In this document: positions 50,669-59,914 of the stretch, in pieces
Layout: the number at the start of each line of letters is the position of its first letter
Position numbering within the stretch: position 1 is the first letter of the stretch
NCBI GenBank assembly: GCA_938023075.1
Contig: CALHDG010000034.1
Location: 37,518-101,517 of the forward strand
Direction of reading: 5' to 3'
From: an uncultured Chitinophagales bacterium
Lineage (GTDB): Bacteria; Bacteroidota; Bacteroidia; Chitinophagales; JAHDHT01
Length of the DNA stretch: 64,000 nucleotides
Notes under the pieces: generated by a model
Database searches by the model: none
What the model was told of the DNA's origin: nothing
What the model saw: only the letters and a program-made list of their open reading frames with translations
Program-made: the position numbers and the translations under genes

Positions 50669-50815
50669 CTAACAGTGGCTATCTTGTTGACTAACTTCTT
50701 GATCGTTTTGTATTTGGTTTGGGCAACCATATCGATGACACGAAGTTAAACTTACCGAAATAAAGGCAACTAACATCAATAAGGCAGACCACTTTTTTAC
50801 ATTCTTTTTACTCAT
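50669..50815 (-). CDS. Small Cys-containing lipoprotein upstream of ytxJ
   Basis: MSKKNVKKWSALLMLVAFISVSLTSCHRYGCPNQIQNDQEVSQQDSHC*; lipobox; 4 nt before the ytxJ start; absent from the ORF track. Confidence 0.7.
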   Translation of the reverse strand: MSKKNVKKWSALLMLVAFISVSLTSCHRYGCPNQIQNDQEVSQQDSHC

Positions 50816-51134
50816 AGTATTTACTTTTTTTAAAGTGTATTATATTGACTGTTTTTCTATGAAAAGATAACATCTTAATTATCGAACCACAATAATAATG
50901 CTAAACTACCAAAAGCTAAACATTATTGTTAACCAACGGATAATTTGTTAAAAAAATGAAGAACAAAGCACAATTAAAGGTCATTTATAGTAACTTGAAA
51001 GATGATAAAATATGATTAACCTCGTGAATTATTTTTTAATTTTGTTAATACCCTTCTATTTTTAACATATTTTTATAGATATTTGTTAGTGATTAGAATC
51101 AAATCACACATTATTTTTAATCACATTTAATTAT

Positions 51135-54100
51135 ATGAATAATTTCAACCTTAATAAAGGTATACCCTTTTGCTTTCTTCTGCTTTTTTTAGCAACTAGT
51201 AAAAATGCAGACGCTTATTCTGCAGGACCGCCCAACGGCTATACAGGACAACCTCCAGAGCGTTCCACCTGTGCATTGTCCCGAGCATGCCATATTGCAG
51301 ATCTTAGTGATGCTGCGGGAATTGAAATCAGCTTAAAAGACAATCCAGAAATATTTGTTAGTGGCCAAACCTATGAAGTGACGGTGAAGGTATCTGATCC
51401 CATAGCGGATTGTTTTGGTTTTCAAATAGGCGTTCAATTTGAGGCAGACCGTTCCAATGCAGGAGACTTTACTTTACCGGCAGGAGCGGAAGGTTACATA
51501 AAAACCAATACGGGTTCTTATCAATATATTGAACACAACACACCCAGTTCAAGCGGTACATGGAATTTTGAATGGACTGCACCAAGTGACAATAGAGGCT
51601 CAAATATTATTTTTTACGCTGCCGGTATTGCAGCTATGTGCGATGGAGACCCTAATACTGATGCAACTTATTTGACTACCAAAATGCTTTCTTCCTCATG
51701 TGGTGGTATTTCTATTAATGAAAATGTTAATGGATACGTAATTGATGCCTTTTGCGATTTTACTGAAATAGAGCCAAGAGTAGCACTTAATCTAGAATCT
51801 ATTACCGGAGGTTCAGGTTCGTATACAATAGAAACTTTTGGAAATAGTTCGGTCAGTAATGCTAATGTAAGTGAAAATGAACCGTTTACTTACTTTTTTA
51901 GTGAAGATGATGCGCTACAAAATACAGTTGGTTTTGAAGTGAAAGATGGTTCAGGCAGTGTTTGCCGCTTAGATGAGGAAACAATATCAGGCTTAATTGG
52001 TTTTATAGCCTTATGCAATCGTCCTTGTACAGCTCCAATTGAGGTAAGCTTTCAACAAGGCGTGGTTGATGAGTTTAATTGTAATGGAAGCACTGAAATT
52101 AGTATTGATGTGAGTAATATCGAAGGTGGAACAGGACAATATTATTTAAGCACCTTAGGCTTTGGAACGCTTTCAAATGAAGTGGTTTCTTCTCGAGGTT
52201 TTACCTATTCTTTTAACTTAGAAGAGGCATCCGGTGAAACTATTGGTTTCATCATTAATGATCAAAATGGTTGCGTTCAGCAATTTGATTATACCCAAAA
52301 TTTTCCATACGATGAATTACTCAGTTTATGCTCAGCTACTTGCACTTCTAATATAGAAATTACCGTTGCAGGTGGCTTAGATGAACCCATAATTGGCTGC
52401 GATAATACCAATCCTACCGATGTACTTTATTCAATTAATGTAGAATCAATAATTGGCGGCAATGGAAACTATGAAGTACTAACCTTAGGTGGTTTGGTTA
52501 GCCCACAAAGTTTTAGAATTGAAGATGGCTTCTATTATATTTTTACTCAACAAATTGTTGATGATGAAGCCGCCATATTTAATATTACGGATAATGAATT
52601 TTGCAACCAGGAGTTTAATTTTACTGATTATTTTAGTTCGCTAGCTTTAGAAGAATTATGTGAATGTTCAATTGAAGGATGTTTAGATGAAACTGCTTGT
52701 AATTATAACCCAATGGCTTGTATAGACGATGGAAGTTGTTTAGCGACAGGTTGTGACCCTGGTTGTACAGATATTTGTGCACCCAATTACAACCCACAGG
52801 CTGATGAAGATGATGGAAGCTGTGAAACCTATGATACCACTTGCAATAGCGATTGTTTGCTTGCAGATATTGAAAGTTGGGATGCTGATATTTGTACCTG
52901 TGTACCTGTTGCCGAAAGTATAATCGGTTGTACTAATGTTTATGCCAGCAACTATAACCCTAACGCTACTTGTGATGATGGCAGTTGTAATTTTACCGGT
53001 TGTACCGATAAGTGTGCCCCCAACTACAACCCTGATGTAGTTGAAGACGATGGAAGCTGTGATACTTATGATACAACGTGCAATAACGATTGTACTTTGG
53101 GCAATTTAGAGATTTGGGACGCAAATGCTTGCCGTTGCGCACTTGCCTCACAAAGCATAGTAGGTTGTACAAATGTTACCGCATTAAACTACAACCCCCT
53201 TGCAAACTGCAACGATGACAGTTGCTTTTTTAACGAATTGACCGGATGTACCGATCCTTGTTCGGCAAATTATAATCCTGATGTAACCTTAGATGATGGA
53301 ACCTGTGAAGCCTACAACAGCACCTGTAACACCAATTGTGCCTATGGAGATATTGAAGCTTGGGACCCCGTTAATTGCGAATGTGTAGTAGTTGATATTT
53401 GTACCGAAACCTGTGATGCTAGTGCCGGAGAATTGCGTCCTATACAGTTTGATACTTTTTGTACTTTATCTGCTATGGTTACCTTACCAGTGCAGTTTGG
53501 CTATAATATAAATTTAGAATATATCTTCTTAATCACCAATGAAAATTTGGATATTGTAGCGCAGTCCAGCGGTTTCAGAACTGATTTAACTGGTTTAGCA
53601 CCTGGTAAATATTGTATCTATGGTATGTCGTATGATAGTGATAATGCCCCTGATTTAACTGTTAGTAATGTTGAAAATATAATTATGCAAAGTTCAGCTT
53701 GTTTTAGTATTACACGAGATTGTATTCTTTTAACTATTCAATCAGAAGCGGAAGTTAATCCTTTTGCGCCCCTTAGTTCAACAGATACGATCTTTTTATG
53801 CACCGGTTATACCGTTCCTATTGATTTTTGTATTGATATTCAAGATGAAGATGGGGGGCAACCTTTTTTGGTAGACATTATTTCATTTTGCAACCCTAGC
53901 ATTGAAGGAGATAGTTGTGTCCATTATCCTCCTTTACCTGGTTTGTTGCCTGGTGATACCGAAATAATATCTCTAATTTATTGTGATGATGACTGTCCTC
54001 AATTATGCGACACTAGCTATGCGGCTATTTCTATATTAGATGATTGTAACAATTTTATGCAACCCGATACCACAGATATGACCATAAATTGCCTTGTAGA

Positions 54101-55187
54101 TACAATTTTAACTTGTGCCACACCAGAAATTCCAATTGAATTATGCTTAGATTGTTCGTATGCTACAACCGAATATTTTATTAACAACATTAGTTCTATA
54201 GGTAACCCAACTTTAGAAGTACAATCTGGCAATTGCATCAATTACATAGCCGATGAAAGTTTAGCATACGATTCGTTAATTGTTGAATTATGTAGTTGGG
54301 AAATTACCCACTGCATCAAAAGTTTATTTGTTATTGATATTGGTGATTGCACAACAGAGGAGAAATGCCCACAACTATTTGCTTGTACTCCACCAAAAGT
54401 AGAACAACGAATTTGTTTGGAATGTGAAGCTTCAAATAACCCGAACGCTGTTATTACCAATATAAAAACAAAATTTGATGAATGTGTGATCAACTTGGTA
54501 GATCAAATGTGTTTTGATTATATACCCTTGCCACTTATGAATATTATTGAAACGGATACTGCCATAATAACCTATTGTGACGAGTTAACAGGTGATTGCT
54601 TTGAAACCGATGTAATAATTACCTACAGCAATTGTGACGAAGGAGGCTTGCAATTAGTTGCAACTAACGACTATTTTGAAGCTTTCGAAAATGAAATAGT
54701 TGAGCTCCCGGTTTTAGAAAATGATGTAAATACAAGTTCAACCATTATAAATATTATTAACCAACCGGCAAATGGGCAAATATTTATTACTGATAATCAG
54801 GTTATTGAATATACACCCGAAGAAAATTTTACAGGAACTGACCAATTAACCTATGAAATTTGTATCTTTGACCAGTGTAATCAAGCAGAAGTTTTCATAG
54901 AAGTATATCCTGAACAACGGACATTACAATATCAACAATTAATACACGCTTATCCAAATCCGGCAAGTAATCAATTAACGGTTGAGTTTGATCTTCAATT
55001 TGATAACACATATGTGTTCATTTCGATGTATAATGCACTTGGAGAGGCAATTTATAACTCAAAAGAGTTAACAAATGCTGGTTTTCAAAAATATATTATA
55101 GATGTAACACAATTTAACAAAGGAATTTACATTATTAATGTATCTTTGGGTCTTAAAAAACAATCTCTAAAAATATTGGTTGATTAA
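51135..55187 (+). CDS. Secreted Reeler-like (choice-of-anchor V type) protein with Cys-rich repeats and T9SS C-terminal domain
   Basis: SAGPPNGYTGQPPERSTCALSRACH; GCLDETACNYNPMACIDDGSC units; C-terminus AYPNPASNQLTVEF...GIYIINVSLGLKKQSLKILVD. Confidence 0.75.
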   Translation: MNNFNLNKGIPFCFLLLFLATSKNADAYSAGPPNGYTGQPPERSTCALSRACHIADLSDAAGIEISLKDNPEIFVSGQTYEVTVKVSDPIADCFGFQIGVQFEADRSNAGDFTLPAGAEGYIKTNTGSYQYIEHNTPSSSGTWNFEWTAPSDNRGSNIIFYAAGIAAMCDGDPNTDATYLTTKMLSSSCGGISINENVNGYVIDAFCDFTEIEPRVALNLESITGGSGSYTIETFGNSSVSNANVSENEPFTYFFSEDDALQNTVGFEVKDGSGSVCRLDEETISGLIGFIALCNRPCTAPIEVSFQQGVVDEFNCNGSTEISIDVSNIEGGTGQYYLSTLGFGTLSNEVVSSRGFTYSFNLEEASGETIGFIINDQNGCVQQFDYTQNFPYDELLSLCSATCTSNIEITVAGGLDEPIIGCDNTNPTDVLYSINVESIIGGNGNYEVLTLGGLVSPQSFRIEDGFYYIFTQQIVDDEAAIFNITDNEFCNQEFNFTDYFSSLALEELCECSIEGCLDETACNYNPMACIDDGSCLATGCDPGCTDICAPNYNPQADEDDGSCETYDTTCNSDCLLADIESWDADICTCVPVAESIIGCTNVYASNYNPNATCDDGSCNFTGCTDKCAPNYNPDVVEDDGSCDTYDTTCNNDCTLGNLEIWDANACRCALASQSIVGCTNVTALNYNPLANCNDDSCFFNELTGCTDPCSANYNPDVTLDDGTCEAYNSTCNTNCAYGDIEAWDPVNCECVVVDICTETCDASAGELRPIQFDTFCTLSAMVTLPVQFGYNINLEYIFLITNENLDIVAQSSGFRTDLTGLAPGKYCIYGMSYDSDNAPDLTVSNVENIIMQSSACFSITRDCILLTIQSEAEVNPFAPLSSTDTIFLCTGYTVPIDFCIDIQDEDGGQPFLVDIISFCNPSIEGDSCVHYPPLPGLLPGDTEIISLIYCDDDCPQLCDTSYAAISILDDCNNFMQPDTTDMTINCLVDTILTCATPEIPIELCLDCSYATTEYFINNISSIGNPTLEVQSGNCINYIADESLAYDSLIVELCSWEITHCIKSLFVIDIGDCTTEEKCPQLFACTPPKVEQRICLECEASNNPNAVITNIKTKFDECVINLVDQMCFDYIPLPLMNIIETDTAIITYCDELTGDCFETDVIITYSNCDEGGLQLVATNDYFEAFENEIVELPVLENDVNTSSTIINIINQPANGQIFITDNQVIEYTPEENFTGTDQLTYEICIFDQCNQAEVFIEVYPEQRTLQYQQLIHAYPNPASNQLTVEFDLQFDNTYVFISMYNALGEAIYNSKELTNAGFQKYIIDVTQFNKGIYIINVSLGLKKQSLKILVD

Positions 55188-55198
55188 TATGTGAAAGA

Positions 55199-55229
55199 GG
55201 GATTACCGATTCTGGTGATCCCTTTTTTT
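55199..55229 (+). terminator. Rho-independent terminator
   Basis: GGGATTACC-GATTCT-GGTGATCCC followed by T7. Confidence 0.85.
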
Positions 55230-55329
55230 AATTTTATAGACTCTCAATTAAGTTGAACCAATTAATTATTGTTTTGAATAAACTAAAATGTTGATAATCA
55301 CCATTTAAAAAAAATAAAAATTAACGGAG

Positions 55330-56373
55330 TTGAATTTTAAAACCATTTTCATTCTTTTTTTTATTGGAATTCTTTCCACTTCTATCGCTCACAGTCAAAT
55401 TTCAAAAAAAAACAACCACCTATTTATTTGGGATGTTACCCTTTCTATGAAAGGATACAACAATGCACCCAATATTTATGATGATGTAGTGCAGGTGATG
55501 GTTAATACTTTATCTAATATTGAGGAAGATGGAAGTGATATTAATATTATTCCTTTTCAAGATGAAGTTTTGCAAACCTATACCCAAAAAGCAACTGCCC
55601 ATGGTAAACAACAAGCAATTGACTTTGTACAATCTTTTAATAACGAAAAGGTAACCTTTACTAATATATGTGTTGCTTGGGAAAAAGCGATGCAACTAAT
55701 CAACAATCAACAAAAAAACTTTTTGTACTTGTTTACTGACGGTGAGCAAAGTGACCTTTCAAAAAAAGATGCCCGTTATGGAAAAACTTGTTTAGATAAG
55801 ATTATTGACCAATACTGTGCTTTAATTAACAATACGCAAAATGCCTATACTTTTTATATTTCATTAAATACCAATTTACCAACCGCATTAAAGCAAAAGT
55901 TTAAAAGCAGTTGTCCTGAATATTTACGCTTAATTGAAGGTACCCCTCCTACTCAAATTACCAGCATACAGCCCACTACTAATATACAAATTGTTAACCT
56001 GCAAGAAGACGATTTAAGTTTTACACAATACTTTGATATTTCGGGTAATTTACCGGCTAATTTTAAGTTTGATGTATTGTTAGATGCTAAGGGTATTAGT
56101 TTACCTTCGGGCATCCAATTAAAAATTAAAGACCATCAAAATAGAAAAATTCAAAATGGGAAAGCCGTGTTTGAATTAGCCTTAACTTATGATGATGTTC
56201 AACGATTAAAAAAAGTAATGCCCGAAGAAATGACGGCAAGTTTAGTATACAGTAAACAAAATTTACAAAGTTTAGGATTAGACGATCAAATTATCGAATT
56301 TACGCCAGATAGAACGAAACTAAAAATCAGAAATAAAAAAGAAAAAACGCTTAAAATTAAAATTATAGAATGA
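55330..56373 (+). CDS. Exported von Willebrand A-like domain protein
   Basis: Signal peptide; HLFIWDVTLSMKGYNN...INIIPFQDEV...FLYLFTDGEQSD; TTG start. Confidence 0.65.
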   Translation: MNFKTIFILFFIGILSTSIAHSQISKKNNHLFIWDVTLSMKGYNNAPNIYDDVVQVMVNTLSNIEEDGSDINIIPFQDEVLQTYTQKATAHGKQQAIDFVQSFNNEKVTFTNICVAWEKAMQLINNQQKNFLYLFTDGEQSDLSKKDARYGKTCLDKIIDQYCALINNTQNAYTFYISLNTNLPTALKQKFKSSCPEYLRLIEGTPPTQITSIQPTTNIQIVNLQEDDLSFTQYFDISGNLPANFKFDVLLDAKGISLPSGIQLKIKDHQNRKIQNGKAVFELALTYDDVQRLKKVMPEEMTASLVYSKQNLQSLGLDDQIIEFTPDRTKLKIRNKKEKTLKIKIIE

Positions 56374-57305
56374 GGCATTTAATATTGGTCATTTCCATTT
56401 TAATTGTTGTTTTTAATACATCGTGCAACAAAAATAAATCGAAGCTTGCCGCCATTCAATTTGGAGAGGTTAAAAAGTATAAGCCATCCTTTGGCAGCAA
56501 TCCATACCAAAAAATTTTAAATGTAGCTGTGGAGTTACAGTTTAACAAACACGCGGTTGAAAAAAATAGTTTTGTTGAGTTAGAATGGGTTAATGAAAAC
56601 GGTGGTCAACCAAAAGATTTCACTTTTTATGTAAACGGCACCAAAATGTTAGACAACAGCATCCGGTTTAATGCAAGAGATTATGCGGCAAACCCAAAAG
56701 TAGAACTCGGTTTACAGTTTAAAGAAGGAAGCACAGAAGATAAGTACAAAGGTTATCTAAAAGTAAAAAAATCGGATTTAGATCGTATAGATAATGCCGA
56801 CTTGATTGCACAAATCACTCCTGAAATATTTAGATGGCAGGCAAAATTTTCCGAAACTTTACATCCTATAATAAAAGGCTTAATTGCAGCCTTAATTGCT
56901 TTTATTAGTTTTCATATCCTGTGGTTTTTATTGGCAAAACCCTTGTTTTTTCCATCATTTAAAAGAGGAGAATTTGAAGTGTTAGAACCTGCATATAATA
57001 CCATTAAGTTAAAAGGCTACAAACAATTTCATTTGGGTAGTAAGCAAAAAATTCGTCAAGGTTTCTTATCAAAATTTTATACTGGTAAAATTGGTCAGGC
57101 TATGCGCGAATATGATTTTAACATCACCTTAAAACCTTTTAGAAGAAGAGGAAACATATGGTGCAGAATAAAAGCAGATGCCGAAGTGGACGTTGACCCT
57201 AGAAGAGGAACGATTTATAATTTCGATGAATTGGATATTAAAACCGCAACGAAAGATAACATTAAAATGGTTTATAAAAACAGTAAAAACAATAAAAGAG
57301 CTTAA
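56370..57305 (+). CDS. Membrane lipoprotein paired with the vWA-like gene
   Basis: N-terminal lipobox VFNTSC, internal TM IIKGLIAALIAFISFHILWFLLAKPLFF; 4-nt overlap with the upstream CDS. Confidence 0.55.
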   Translation: MRHLILVISILIVVFNTSCNKNKSKLAAIQFGEVKKYKPSFGSNPYQKILNVAVELQFNKHAVEKNSFVELEWVNENGGQPKDFTFYVNGTKMLDNSIRFNARDYAANPKVELGLQFKEGSTEDKYKGYLKVKKSDLDRIDNADLIAQITPEIFRWQAKFSETLHPIIKGLIAALIAFISFHILWFLLAKPLFFPSFKRGEFEVLEPAYNTIKLKGYKQFHLGSKQKIRQGFLSKFYTGKIGQAMREYDFNITLKPFRRRGNIWCRIKADAEVDVDPRRGTIYNFDELDIKTATKDNIKMVYKNSKNNKRA

Positions 57306-57346
57306 TATTTTAATTGCTGATTAGCAGTTAATTAATTACAAACAAT

Positions 57347-58123
57347 ATGAACAATCCCTTAATACTGGTAACCAATGATGATGGTATTGGAGCCAATGGC
57401 ATTCGTGCCTTAGTTGAAGTGGCAAAAGAATTTGGCGAAACAGTAGTAGTTGCGCCCGATTCGCCCCAAAGTGGAATGGGGCACGCCATTACCTTGAAAA
57501 AACCCTTGCGCTTAAAAGAAGTTTCTATTTTTGAGAATGTTAAAGCCTTTAAATGCAGTGGCACACCAGTAGATTGTGTAAAAATTGCGGTTGATGTAGT
57601 GTTAGCCCGTAAGCCAGATTTGTGTGTTTCGGGTATCAATCATGGACCAAATTCTTCCATTAATGTTGTTTATTCTGGTACGATGTCTGCCGCTATGGAA
57701 GCTGCTATTGAAGGGATTAACTCCATTGGTTTTTCTTTACTAAATTTTAGTGCCAACGCGAATATGGATACCTCAAAAATAGTAGCCCGAAAAATTATTG
57801 AACAAACCTTGAAAAATAATTTACCACAGCAAAAATTGATCAATGTTAATATTCCTGATGTAGATGTTAGCCTACTACAAGGCTTTAAAATTTGCCGGCA
57901 GGCAAAAGGCAGATGGACAGAAGAGTTTGATAAACGCACCGATCCTTTTGGTAGAGACTATTATTGGTTAACCGGACGATATGATTGCGAAGACAAAGGA
58001 CAAGATACCGACATTTGGGCATTAGAGCACAACTATGTCAGCATTGTACCGGTTAAGCACGATTTAACAGAGTACGAAGGATTACCTTTTTTAAATGAGC
58101 ATTGGCAGTTGGATAGTTTGTAA
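57347..58123 (+). CDS. surE: 5'/3'-nucleotidase SurE
   Basis: LVTNDDGIGANGIRAL...VVAPDSPQSGMGHAIT...SGINHGPN...VYSGTMSAAMEA. Confidence 0.95.
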   Translation: MNNPLILVTNDDGIGANGIRALVEVAKEFGETVVVAPDSPQSGMGHAITLKKPLRLKEVSIFENVKAFKCSGTPVDCVKIAVDVVLARKPDLCVSGINHGPNSSINVVYSGTMSAAMEAAIEGINSIGFSLLNFSANANMDTSKIVARKIIEQTLKNNLPQQKLINVNIPDVDVSLLQGFKICRQAKGRWTEEFDKRTDPFGRDYYWLTGRYDCEDKGQDTDIWALEHNYVSIVPVKHDLTEYEGLPFLNEHWQLDSL

Positions 58124-58217
58124 GTTTACCATTAACATCTTGTATAATACCAAATTGGTATAATTCATTTTTTTGCGCTTCTAACAAAAATTATTATCTA
58201 AACAAGCAATAAATGGC

Positions 58218-58225
58218 TATTTTTG
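58218..58225 (+). promoter_or_regulatory. -7-like box TATTTTTG
   Basis: TAnnTTTG match ~22 nt before the S41 peptidase GTG start. Confidence 0.4.
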
Positions 58226-58247
58226 CAAACAACATAAGGAAAAATAA

Positions 58248-59897
58248 GTGAGTTTGAAAGACAATAAAAAACTAATCATATTTCAACCATTGATTTATGC
58301 ACTTATTATGATGATGGGCATGGTATTGGGTTTTAAATTATACCAATCGCTCGGCTCAAATGTACAGCTATTACCATCTACAAGCCCTCAGTCTAATACG
58401 CTTTCTCAAATAAACGATGTATTAAATTTTGTAGAGTATAATTATGTAGACACCATAGATACCGAAGACTTGGTAGGCGACGCCATTAGAGAAATCCTTA
58501 AAAATTTAGACCCCCACTCTATTTATATTCCGCCTGAAGATATGAAGGCGACCACAGAAAATCTACAAGGCAATTTTGAAGGTATTGGGGTTGAATTTTT
58601 TATTGTGGATGATACCATTTCGGTGATTACCCCTATTGCCGGTGGTCCTTCTGAAGCATTGGGTATTTTATCAGGCGACAAAATTGTAACTATTGAAAAC
58701 GATACGGTTGCCGGTATTGGCATTACCAACAGAGATGTGATAAAAAAACTACGAGGCAAAAAAGGCACCAAAGTAAAAGTAGGCATTAACCGGCATGGAA
58801 TAAATGAATTACTCAGCTTTAATATAAAAAGAGATAAAATACCATTAAACAGTGTAGATGTTGGTTATATGATGGATGAGCAGGTCGGTTTTATTAAAAT
58901 TAACCGCTTTAGCGAAACCACTTACAACGAATTTTCGGAGCAATTGATTAAATTAAAAAGCAAGGGCATGGAAGACTTGGTGATTGATTTAAGACAAAAC
59001 CCGGGCGGTTATCTCGTAGCAGCTACCAACATTATTGATGAGCTATTGGGCGACAAAAGATTAATAGTATACACCGAAGGCAGAAGCCACAAACGAAGTG
59101 AATACAAAGCCCGCCGGAATGGAATTTTTGAAGATGGACGCTTAGTGGTTTTGATTGATGAAGGTTCAGCTTCTGCCAGCGAAATTTTAGCCGGAGCTGT
59201 TCAAGATTGGGATAGAGGCACTATTGTGGGTAGACGATCGTTTGGAAAAGGTTTAGTGCAAGAGCAGTTTGCGCTAAAAAACGGAGGCGCACTTCGCTTA
59301 ACTGTTGCCCGTTATTATACACCGGCAGGAAGATCTATTCAAAAACCCTATAAACCGGGTGAAGGCGAAAATTACGATAATGAATTAGTGGAACGCTTTG
59401 ATAAGGGCGAGATGCTTAACGAAGATAGTATTGAAAATGATAACCGCACAGCCTACAAAACCGCTTTAGGCAGAACGGTGTATGGCGGCGGAGGTATTAC
59501 ACCGGATATCTTTACTCCTATTGATACGATAAATAATGATCTAAATACCATCTTCGCGAACTCCCAAATTCCGTCTTTTACCTATAATTATTTTAGTAAA
59601 CATCGGGATGACTTTACCAACTTTGAATCATTTACAGATTTTAAAGATACTTATCAAGTGCCTCAATCTATTTTTGATGAGTTCTATACTTTTGTAAAGG
59701 AGAAAAGAGCATCAGTTACTCCAAACGTTTTGTTGGATAACGAGTTTCTATTCAAAACTAAAATTAAAGCCTACTTTGCCAAACAAGTATGGAAAAATGA
59801 AGGCTATTATTCTATTATTAGAGAAATTGATACGGAAATACAAAAAGCCTACGACTTTATTAAAAATGACAACATGGTGCTTAATAGTTCCGAATAA
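58248..59897 (+). CDS. S41 family C-terminal processing peptidase with PDZ domain
   Basis: LDPHSIYIPPEDM; PDZ GGPSEALGILSGDKIV; DLRQNPGGYL; DEGSASASEILAGAVQDWDRGTIVGRRSFGKGLVQ. Confidence 0.92.
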   Translation: MSLKDNKKLIIFQPLIYALIMMMGMVLGFKLYQSLGSNVQLLPSTSPQSNTLSQINDVLNFVEYNYVDTIDTEDLVGDAIREILKNLDPHSIYIPPEDMKATTENLQGNFEGIGVEFFIVDDTISVITPIAGGPSEALGILSGDKIVTIENDTVAGIGITNRDVIKKLRGKKGTKVKVGINRHGINELLSFNIKRDKIPLNSVDVGYMMDEQVGFIKINRFSETTYNEFSEQLIKLKSKGMEDLVIDLRQNPGGYLVAATNIIDELLGDKRLIVYTEGRSHKRSEYKARRNGIFEDGRLVVLIDEGSASASEILAGAVQDWDRGTIVGRRSFGKGLVQEQFALKNGGALRLTVARYYTPAGRSIQKPYKPGEGENYDNELVERFDKGEMLNEDSIENDNRTAYKTALGRTVYGGGGITPDIFTPIDTINNDLNTIFANSQIPSFTYNYFSKHRDDFTNFESFTDFKDTYQVPQSIFDEFYTFVKEKRASVTPNVLLDNEFLFKTKIKAYFAKQVWKNEGYYSIIREIDTEIQKAYDFIKNDNMVLNSSE

Positions 59898-59914
59898 TAA
59901 ATCGTGCATGTTGA

